A stretch of DNA of 13,154 bases, taken from the NCBI GenBank assembly GCA_964343305.1, contig CAYFJO010000303.1, positions 1-13,154 on the forward strand, written 5' to 3'. Made by a program: the position numbers and the translations under genes. A model generated the notes under the pieces. That model did not search any database. It saw only the letters and a list, made by a program, of their open reading frames with translations, and was not told the DNA's origin. This document shows positions 1 to 8,291 of this stretch, one piece after another. Source of the stretch: CAYFJO01 sp964343305. Its GTDB lineage: Bacteria > Planctomycetota > Planctomycetia > Pirellulales > Pirellulaceae. Within the stretch, counting starts at the first letter, position 1. Each line of letters starts with the position of its first letter.

Positions 1-411
1 ACGGAAATCCCGACACCGGTGAACATCCTATGGAAGAACATCCTGATGGTTCCCATCTTTGGGGTGTTGGATTCAAATCGCGCTCAAACGTTGTTGGAGA
101 CCATGTTGGATAGGGTCTTAGAAACTGAATCCAAGGTCATCATTCTGGACATTCTGGGTGTGGCAACGGTTGATACGGCCGTGGCCAATCACCTGGTTCA
201 CATCACCAAGGCCACCAGGTTGATGGGTTGCCAGGTCATCATTACGGGCATTTCGCCGTCGATCGCTCAGACGATCGTTCATCTTGGCGTGGAACTGGGT
301 GACGTGGTCACCACGGCGACCCTGGCCAACGGGCTTGAACTTGCGTTCGACAATTTGGGACTCGAAGTGCAAACTAAAGGGACTGCGGCGGCGCAGACGA
401 CCGAAGCATAG
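1..411 (+). CDS. rsbR: RsbR-type stressosome co-antagonist, C-terminal STAS domain (5' end outside window)
   Basis: This is the C-terminal STAS domain of an RsbR-family protein, the scaffold and sensor subunit of the stressosome. The frame is open from base 1 and reads TEIPTPVNILWKNILMVPI, the usual entry into an RsbR STAS domain. I therefore treat the GTG at 19 as internal and the gene as truncated by the window, with its N-terminal sensor half missing. The DILGVATVDTAVANHL segment keeps the Thr equivalent to B. subtilis RsbR Thr205. The site equivalent to Thr171, 34 residues earlier, is Ser (LDSNR), still a possible RsbT target. The ITGISPSIAQTIVHLG segment is also typical. The rsbS-like gene follows after 29 bases. 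The family call is firm; which signal the missing N-terminus senses is unknown. Confidence 0.92.
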   Translation, partial: TEIPTPVNILWKNILMVPIFGVLDSNRAQTLLETMLDRVLETESKVIILDILGVATVDTAVANHLVHITKATRLMGCQVIITGISPSIAQTIVHLGVELGDVVTTATLANGLELAFDNLGLEVQTKGTAAAQTTEA

Positions 412-440
412 GCGCTCGTGGATGTTGAGGCGTAATTGCC

Positions 441-827
441 ATGAATCATGAAGATTCCTCCTTGCGAGTAGGGATGCACATCGCGCGCGGCTGTCTGGTC
501 GTGCCGATCCAGATTGAACTGCACGATGAAGTGATTCAAGCGACTCAAGCGGGCATCCTGCAACAGGTCCGCAAGTCAGGACTCAAGGGAGTGGTGATCG
601 ATGTATCCGCCGTGTCGATTATCGATCATTTCATTGCCGACCAGTTAGCCGAGACAGCGCGGATGGCGGCGTTGTTGGGCGCGACAACCGTGCTGACGGG
701 TCTGCAGCCAGGCGTTGTGACGTCGCTGGTTGATTTGGGTTTCGAAGGCAAGGGATTCCTGACCGCAATTTCGCTGGAAGAAGGACTACGCGTACTGGCG
801 CCGATCGTGGGCCATCATGCAGAATAA
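441..827 (+). CDS. rsbS: RsbS-like STAS-domain stressosome antagonist with Ser-to-His change
   Basis: A 128-residue single STAS domain that aligns end to end with RsbS, the small subunit which with RsbR forms the stressosome and sequesters the kinase RsbT. Shared blocks are CLVVPIQIEL, GVVIDVSAVSIID, FIADQLA and VLTGLQPGVVTSLVDLG. The odd point is residue 63. B. subtilis RsbS has the phosphorylated Ser59 in IDSFIA, whereas this protein has IDHFIA, with a clear CAT codon. Unless another residue is used, RsbT could not phosphorylate it in the standard way. The ATG at 441 has GAGG about ten bases upstream. The 3' end overlaps rsbT-X by 11 bases, implying coupled translation. The order R-S-T supports the assignment. 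Confidence 0.92.
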   Translation: MNHEDSSLRVGMHIARGCLVVPIQIELHDEVIQATQAGILQQVRKSGLKGVVIDVSAVSIIDHFIADQLAETARMAALLGATTVLTGLQPGVVTSLVDLGFEGKGFLTAISLEEGLRVLAPIVGHHAE

Positions 828-1805
828 TCAACAACGGATTGCGATTAACGGAAACGGCGATCTGCCACGCGCCATCAATACGGCGCGTGCCTTGGCCGAG
901 CAAGCCGGCTTTGCGACGACGCAGCAATTCATGATCGCCACGGCCGTTTCCGAGCTGGCCACGAATATCGTCCGTTACGCGACTCGCGGTGAGATCTCGA
1001 TCACCATCAAGAACAACGGTGCGGGAAGTGGGATTCAGGTGGTTGCGACTGACAAAGGGCCCGGCATAGATGATCCGCAGCGCGCGATGCAGGACCACTA
1101 CAGCACGGGTGGCGGGCTGGGGCTAGGTTTGCCGGGTGTAAAGAGGCTCGTGGACGAACTGACCATTGGCAGCCGCCCCGGAGTGGGCACCACGGTTACG
1201 GCGACAAAATGGCTTGACCATCCGCGACATGCGTTGGAACCTAGCGTGGCAATCCGGCCACTGTTGACCGACGTGGAATGTGGCGACACGGCCGTGGTGA
1301 GTCGGTTTGGCAACAAGCTGTTCATGGGCCTGGTCGATGTTCTGGGCCACGGCAAGCAGGCCTACGCCGTTGCTGAAACCTGCAAGGAGTTTCTGGAAGA
1401 GCACTGCCAGGACCCACTCGTCGGTCTGATGCAGGATTTGCACAAGCACATCAAAGGTACGCGAGGTGCCGTGGCTGGTCTGTGTGTGGTGGAAAGCGAC
1501 ACTGGCACGCTCAAGTTTGTTGGGATTGGCAACATCACCGTCAGGACGCTGGGCACGCAGCCCACACGGATGGTCTCGCGGTCGGGCGTCATTGGCGACA
1601 TCATGCCGACGCCACGCGAGGAGTCATTGGCATTGTCCGATGGCGATCTCTTGTTGATGTACACGGATGGGGTGAAATTGCACTTCGAAGTCGAAGACTG
1701 GCCACAGATGCGCACGTCCAGCGTCGCTACCATGGCTCACGATATCATCAACTTGTTCGGCAAAGATGAAGACGATGCCGGATGTATCGCATTGAGGTAC
1801 CAAAG

Positions 1806-1809
<4 letters not shown>
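817..1809 (+). CDS. RsbT switch kinase fused to RsbX-like PP2C phosphatase
   Basis: A 330-residue cytoplasmic fusion. Residues 1-133 are RsbT, a GHKL-fold Ser/Thr kinase that phosphorylates RsbR/RsbS and is then released. The N-box SELATNIVRYA (Asn50), the G1 box DKGPGI (Asp79) and the glycine lid GGGLGLGLPGVKRL (residues 98-111) are intact, and the domain ends in GTTVTATKWL as in free RsbT. Residues about 140-330 are a PP2C/SpoIIE-type phosphatase like RsbX, which resets the stressosome. Its metal-ligand motifs VDVLGHG (Asp174), YTDGV (Asp284) and DEDDAG (Asp319/320) are all present. In B. subtilis these are separate proteins. The start overlaps rsbS by 11 bases and the stop overlaps the next ATG as ATGA. 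Both activities appear competent; substrates are inferred from the family. Confidence 0.93.
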
Positions 1810-3829
<2,020 letters not shown>

Positions 3830-3833
<4 letters not shown>

Positions 3834-4192
3834 GCACAATTCTGGTCATCGAAGACAATCCCGACAACATGAATCTGATCGAAGAGATCCTCGAGGATGC
3901 AGGCCACACCGTGCTGAAGGCCACGCTGGCCGAAGACGGGATCACAATGCTAAGGGAAACCGGCGCGGACTTGATACTGATGGACATCGCCCTGCCGCAG
4001 ATGAGCGGCCTTGAGGCAACGCAGATAATCAAAGCCGATGCCACGCTGTGTCAAACTCCGGTGATCGCCCTGACTGCCCATGCCATGGCCAGCGACCGGG
4101 AAACGGCCCTGGCGGCCGGCTGCGACCATTACCAGACAAAGCCGATCGACGAACCGGCGCTCTTGAACACAATACAACGTTTCACAAACTGA
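3830..4192 (+). CDS. Stand-alone receiver, DivK/CheY-like response regulator
   Basis: A 120-residue receiver with no output domain. It keeps the acidic pair (Glu8, Asp9), the phosphoacceptor Asp52 in LILMDIALP, Thr82 in ALTAHAM and Lys104 in QTKPID. The LMDIxLPxMSGLE and TAHAMASD segments resemble DivK-type shuttle receivers, which act through protein contacts. The ATG overlaps the stop of the hybrid kinase as ATGA, so it is probably translated in step with that kinase and may exchange phosphate with it. The next gene starts 22 bases downstream. No target can be named from the sequence. Confidence 0.92.
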
Positions 4193-4214
4193 CTAAACCA
4201 GTAGGATTAAGGAC

Positions 4215-4589
4215 ATGCCAACCATTCTCGCAGTCGACGACAACCCGGATAATCTGGAACTATTGCAACAGATTCTGGAAGACGAATACGACATCATACT
4301 GGCATCCGGCGGTGCCGAGTGTATTCGTTGTGCCACGGAGCGCCAGCCGGCGGTGATCATCCTGGACGTGAAGATGCCTGAGATGGACGGCTACGAAGTC
4401 TTCCAACAGCTCAAAGAGGACGAGCGCACCCGTGAGATTCCGGTGATCTTCTTGAGTGCACGCTATCGTGACCCGGACCGAGTTGTCCGAGGTCTGGAAA
4501 TGGGCGCCGTGGATTACATTACAAAACCCATTGCGGACGATGTGTTATTTGCCAAGATACGACTGGCAATCGGGGAGCCAGCGAAATGA
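4215..4589 (+). CDS. Stand-alone receiver, PleD/CheY-like response regulator
   Basis: A 124-residue single receiver with acidic residues Asp8/Asp9, phosphoacceptor Asp51 (ILDVKMPEMDGYE), Ser81 in the Thr/Ser switch position and Lys104 (YITKP). An AAGGA-type ribosome binding site lies just before the ATG. It is a close relative of the receiver at the N-terminus of the next gene: about 74 of 119 residues are identical by hand alignment, including the shared VDDxPDNLEL, GAEC and ARYRDxDRV blocks. It is probably one half of a tandem duplication. The stop overlaps the next start as ATGA. It may compete with the kinase receiver for a shared phosphodonor. Confidence 0.92.
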   Translation: MPTILAVDDNPDNLELLQQILEDEYDIILASGGAECIRCATERQPAVIILDVKMPEMDGYEVFQQLKEDERTREIPVIFLSARYRDPDRVVRGLEMGAVDYITKPIADDVLFAKIRLAIGEPAK

Positions 4590-4945
4590 CCACCATCCTG
4601 GCAGTCGACGACCAGCCCGACAACCTGGAACTGGTGTGCCAGATTCTGGAAGACGACTTCGATGTGATCACCGCATCCAGCGGCGCGGAATGCCTGCAAC
4701 GTGCCGAGGACGATCGTCCCGACGTGATTCTGCTGGACGTTCAGATGCCGGGAATGGATGGCTACGAAGTATTCGAGAGACTGCGGGAGAACAAATTCAC
4801 CCGCACGATTCCCGTGATCTTCATCACCGCTCGCTACCGTGACTCGGACCGCGTGGCCAAGGGGCTGGATTTGGGCGCCTTCGACTACATTTCTAAACCG
4901 ATTGACGAGGAAGTGCTATTGGCCAGAGTCCGCATGGTGGTGCGG
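4215..4945 (+). repeat. Tandem duplication of a receiver-coding unit
   Basis: The receiver gene at 4215 and the first 120 codons of the gene at 4586 are similar in DNA and protein, start-to-start distance 371 bases. By hand about 74 of 119 residues match. The copies are in different frames because of the 4-base ATGA overlap. One copy stayed free, while the other heads a large kinase. Confidence 0.7.
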
Positions 4946-7633
4946 TTCAAGAGTGCGGAAGATGAAGTTCGCGAAACCACCGAAAAACTTCGCCGAGCCA
5001 ACGATGAATTGGCGGCAACCAACGACCGACTTCGCGCAAGTGAGCGGCGATTGTCTGATACAGCCGAGTGGTTCCGATCGATCTACGAGACCGTCCCGCA
5101 GTGCATCATGTTGCTAGATACCGAGGGCCACTTGCTTGATATGAATGCCACCGGATTGTCCATGATTGAAGCTGACTCAATTGATCAGATGCGTGGAAAA
5201 TCGATCTGTGAGTTCATTGCACCCGATTGTCGCCAACAATTCGTGCAAATGAACAAATCCGCCGCGCGCGGTGAGTCGGCTAACGCCCATTTCGAAATCG
5301 TCGGCCTGAAGGGAAAACGTCGCTGGATGGACTCCCACGCAGTTTCGCTAAGGAACAAAGCGGGAGACGTCTTCGCAACGCTGGCTGTGACTCACGATGT
5401 GACCGAGCAGAAACTAGCCGACGAAGAACTGAAAGCCAGCAGGAAACGTTTGCAAGACATTCTTGACAGTATGTTTGCATTAGTCTGGGTGTGCACGACA
5501 GATGGCGTTTTTGTCGAGGCTAATCGCGCTCCGTTGGAAGCAGCCGATTTACAGAGGAATGATGTTCTCGGAAAACCGTTCTGGGAGACGTATTGGTGGT
5601 TGTATTCGCCTGAAGTCCAAGACGAGTTGAAAGAGGCCCTTCGAAGGGCGGCGAACGGTGAAACAGTTCGCTACGACGTTCCTGTTCGTGTGGCGGATGG
5701 GAAGCTGATCACGATCGACGTTACGTTCGGTCCACTCTATGACGACAACGGCAACGTCGTTCAACTGATCGGTTCGGCAGTCGACATCACCGACCGCAGA
5801 CATGCTGAAGAGGAGCTGCGCGAGTCGGAAGCCAAGCTGCGGTCGATCATGGACGCATCGCACGACTACATCATGTTGTTGGATCTGGACGCCAGAATCC
5901 GCTTCATCAACCGAACGGTGCCGGACTTGACCGTAGAGCGTGTGCTGGGCACTCCGATTTATGATTACGTTTCGTCTGAGTTCCACGGATGCATGCGCGA
6001 GTGTTTCGCCCGCGTGCGGTCAACCGGTCAGCCCGACCAATACGAAGTTGACTATGTCACGGCGGACAGCGACGTGCTTTCGTTCGAAACGCGAGTGGCT
6101 CCGGTGATGCGCGAGGGCACGGTCGTTGCTTTTGCGACCATCGCTCAAGATGTCACCAACCGTAAACGGGCGTACGAGGCGCTGCGCGCCAGCGAGAGGC
6201 GAAACCGGGCCATGCTCTCGGCAATTCCTGACATCATGTTGCAAATCCACAGAGACGGTACGTTCGTCAACTGCCAGGGCCACAATGACGAATTGCTGGC
6301 TCTGCCGAAGAGCGAATTTCTGAACAGAAAGATTGATGACGTAATGCCAGCCGCGTTCGCCAAGGCCGTTATGCAACGTGTTTCCGAAACACTAAGGACG
6401 GGTGAATCACAGAGATTTGAATACCAGCTTCCTGTGCCACTGAACAGTGACCACATTCTTGATTTTGAAGCGCGGTTTTCCACGGTCAACGACGATGAAG
6501 TGCTCGTGCTTGTGCGTGACACGACCAGCCGAAGAAAGGCAGAGGAAGCGTTACGCGTGCGGGATCGTGCACTAGCATCGACAAGTAATGGAGTTTTGAT
6601 AACCGACCCCAACCAGCCGGACAATCCCATCATCTTTTGCAATGCTGCTTTCGAAAGAATCACCGGCTACACAGAACGTGAAATTCTCGGTCGCAATTGC
6701 CGCTTTCTCCAAAACGACGACGGCGACCAGCCAGGACTCGACGAAGTGCGCGCCGCGATTCGAGAGCAACGTGACTGCCGAGTGACGCTGCGAAACTACC
6801 GTAAGAACGGCGAGATGTTCTGGAATGAGCTTATGATTTCACCAGTGTTCGACGACCAAGGCCGGCTCGCCCATTTTGTTGCGATTCAGAATGACATCAC
6901 AGAACGCGAAGAGTTGATTACCGAATTGGAAGCCAAGAATACCGAATTGGAGCGGTTTGCTTACACCATCTCGCACGATCTCAGGAATCCTCTGGTCACC
7001 ATCCGGGGGTTTGCAGGTTTATTGGAGAAGGATGCGATCGCCGGAGATACAGAGCGGATGGCGCAAGACCAGCGTCGCATTAGTGAAGCTGCTGAAAGGA
7101 TGGAAGCATTGTTGAACAATTTGCTGGAGTTGTCGCGGATTGGGCGGGTTGTCAGTGAGCCGATAGAGCTACAACTTGAAGATGTAATCCACGAAGCCAT
7201 GGAGTTGCTCGCTGGACCAATTGCTGCACGAAACGTCCAGGTAAATGTTGCCACGGAACTGCCTATCATCCGCGGTGATCATCAGCGAATGGTTGAAGTT
7301 TATCAAAATATAATCGACAATGCGATGAAGTTTGCTGGCGATCAGCCAAAGCCACAAATCGAAATCGGTGTGCGGCAAGAGGCTGGCGAGACGGTTTGTT
7401 TCGTTCGTGACGACGGGATTGGAATCGATCCGCGACACCATGACAAAGTGTTCGGACTATTTAACCGGCTGGACCCCGAATCAGTAGGAACCGGTTTTGG
7501 ACTAACATTGGTGCAGCGCATTATCGAATCGCACGGCGGACGCGTTTGGGTCGAATCGGAAGGAAAGGGAAAAGGCTGCACGTTCTGTTTTGCAACTGAG
7601 GAAACGACGAGGGCAGGAACTCGTGACAAGTGA
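4586..7633 (+). CDS. REC-PAS-PAS-PAS-PAS-LOV histidine kinase
   Basis: A 1015-residue cytoplasmic sensor kinase. A receiver (1-120) has Asp51 and Lys104. A coiled-coil linker (about 124-157) leads to four PAS domains (about 160-275, 287-405, 415-525, 535-648) and a LOV domain (about 662-775). The LOV has GRNCRFLQ with adduct Cys705, plus Asn737, Asn747 and Gln768, spaced as in YtvA apart from two extra residues before the Gln. It should bind flavin and respond to blue light. The kinase core has His797 in ISHDLRNPLV, of the phytochrome-kinase type, with N-box NIIDNAMKF, G1 DDGIGID and G2 GTGFGLTLV. The start is an ATGA overlap with the preceding receiver, and an Rcp1-like receiver overlaps its 3' end. 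A REC at the N-terminus means it can itself receive phosphate. Ligands of the other PAS domains are unknown. Confidence 0.94.
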   Translation: MTTILAVDDQPDNLELVCQILEDDFDVITASSGAECLQRAEDDRPDVILLDVQMPGMDGYEVFERLRENKFTRTIPVIFITARYRDSDRVAKGLDLGAFDYISKPIDEEVLLARVRMVVRFKSAEDEVRETTEKLRRANDELAATNDRLRASERRLSDTAEWFRSIYETVPQCIMLLDTEGHLLDMNATGLSMIEADSIDQMRGKSICEFIAPDCRQQFVQMNKSAARGESANAHFEIVGLKGKRRWMDSHAVSLRNKAGDVFATLAVTHDVTEQKLADEELKASRKRLQDILDSMFALVWVCTTDGVFVEANRAPLEAADLQRNDVLGKPFWETYWWLYSPEVQDELKEALRRAANGETVRYDVPVRVADGKLITIDVTFGPLYDDNGNVVQLIGSAVDITDRRHAEEELRESEAKLRSIMDASHDYIMLLDLDARIRFINRTVPDLTVERVLGTPIYDYVSSEFHGCMRECFARVRSTGQPDQYEVDYVTADSDVLSFETRVAPVMREGTVVAFATIAQDVTNRKRAYEALRASERRNRAMLSAIPDIMLQIHRDGTFVNCQGHNDELLALPKSEFLNRKIDDVMPAAFAKAVMQRVSETLRTGESQRFEYQLPVPLNSDHILDFEARFSTVNDDEVLVLVRDTTSRRKAEEALRVRDRALASTSNGVLITDPNQPDNPIIFCNAAFERITGYTEREILGRNCRFLQNDDGDQPGLDEVRAAIREQRDCRVTLRNYRKNGEMFWNELMISPVFDDQGRLAHFVAIQNDITEREELITELEAKNTELERFAYTISHDLRNPLVTIRGFAGLLEKDAIAGDTERMAQDQRRISEAAERMEALLNNLLELSRIGRVVSEPIELQLEDVIHEAMELLAGPIAARNVQVNVATELPIIRGDHQRMVEVYQNIIDNAMKFAGDQPKPQIEIGVRQEAGETVCFVRDDGIGIDPRHHDKVFGLFNRLDPESVGTGFGLTLVQRIIESHGGRVWVESEGKGKGCTFCFATEETTRAGTRDK
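6539..6901 (+). repeat. LOV-coding segment, copy 1
   Basis: The 121 codons running from AEEAL to QNDIT in the first LOV kinase match 9507-9869 in the second without gaps. About 99 of 121 residues are identical by hand count. Many of the DNA differences are silent third-base changes, which points to an old duplication or domain swap kept under selection. Confidence 0.8.
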
Positions 7634-8081
7634 ACTACTAAATGGCGAGCCATTGAGAATCTTATTGGTCGAGGACGATCCGGCTCACGCCGAGTTGATT
7701 ACTCGGTGCTTCGAGGAGCACAATATCGCCAACCGGATCTACCATGTTGGCGACGGCGAGACGGCGTTGGATTTTCTTCATCACCGCGGCGACTATGCCG
7801 ATCAAGAGGCGAGCCCGCGTCCGCACGTAATCCTGCTCGACTTGCGGTTGCCCGGAATCTGTGGACTGGATGTGCTGACGCAAGTTAAGACCAACGAAGA
7901 CCTGGAGACCATACCGGTGGTGATCCTCACAGCATCTCAAGCCGAACCGGATATCGAGGAAGCATACAAGAAACGCGTCAATAGCTACTTGGTCAAGCCG
8001 CTGGATTTCGACAAGTTCAAACAGCTCATGATCGACTTAGGATTCTACTGGTTGGGATGGAATCGCAGCCCGTGGTCGTAA
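7623..8081 (+). CDS. Rcp1-like single-domain response regulator
   Basis: A 152-residue receiver of the Rcp1 type, the class paired with phytochrome-like histidine kinases. Acidic residues Glu17/Asp18/Asp19, phosphoacceptor Asp73 (ILLDLRLP), Thr103 (ILTAS) and Lys125 (LVKPLDF) are present. The long beta2-alpha2 region (DGETALDFLHHRGDY) and the C-terminal FYWLGWNRSP extension are hallmarks of this group. I chose the GTG at 7623, which overlaps the upstream stop by 11 bases and leaves a short leader before the receiver. The frame stays open to a TTG at 7590, which would add 11 residues but is less likely. Its position suggests it takes phosphate from the LOV kinase upstream. It has no output domain. 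Confidence 0.9.
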   Translation: MTSELLNGEPLRILLVEDDPAHAELITRCFEEHNIANRIYHVGDGETALDFLHHRGDYADQEASPRPHVILLDLRLPGICGLDVLTQVKTNEDLETIPVVILTASQAEPDIEEAYKKRVNSYLVKPLDFDKFKQLMIDLGFYWLGWNRSPWS

Positions 8082-8291
8082 CGAGAACCCAACATTACGC
8101 AAACAAAGTTACCGAGATTTCGAGATCGTCGGGAATACCCTCTGTGGCGTTCGATCGACCCTGAATTCGTGCGAGAGGAAACGTACCGAGGCCGTTGCTG
8201 ACAAGATTGTGCGGCAATGGTCCGACGACCTCGTCTCAATTGGAAACCACCAAGCTAAGCTTACCTGACCGCCCATCGGGAGTATTCGGTC
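8082..8291. other. Intergenic gap before the second LOV kinase
   Basis: About 210 bases between the Rcp1-like receiver and the 1191-residue kinase. I see no clear terminator with a T-run and no convincing -35/-10 pair. The only small structure is an imperfect palindrome, AAGCT-A-AGCTT, at 8252-8262. Several frames are open by chance, and none has a start codon, ribosome binding site and recognisable protein. Whether the downstream kinase is transcribed from its own promoter here or by read-through is undecided. Confidence 0.5.

Noticed and set aside
1782..1805. Earlier ATG for the hybrid kinase
   Set aside because: It would overlap rsbT-X by 28 bases and lacks a ribosome binding site. The ATG at 1806 has GAGG at good spacing and an ATGA overlap.
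7590..7622. TTG start adding 11 residues to the Rcp1-like receiver
   Set aside because: TTG is a rare start, the overlap would be 44 bases and the added residues are basic and unlike the family. GTG at 7623 fits better.
8082..8268. Possible frameshifted coding remnant (pieces such as YPLWRSIDPEFVREE and VADKIVRQW in two frames)
   Set aside because: Open runs of 40-60 codons are expected by chance at this GC content, no start or ribosome binding site is seen, and I recognise no family.
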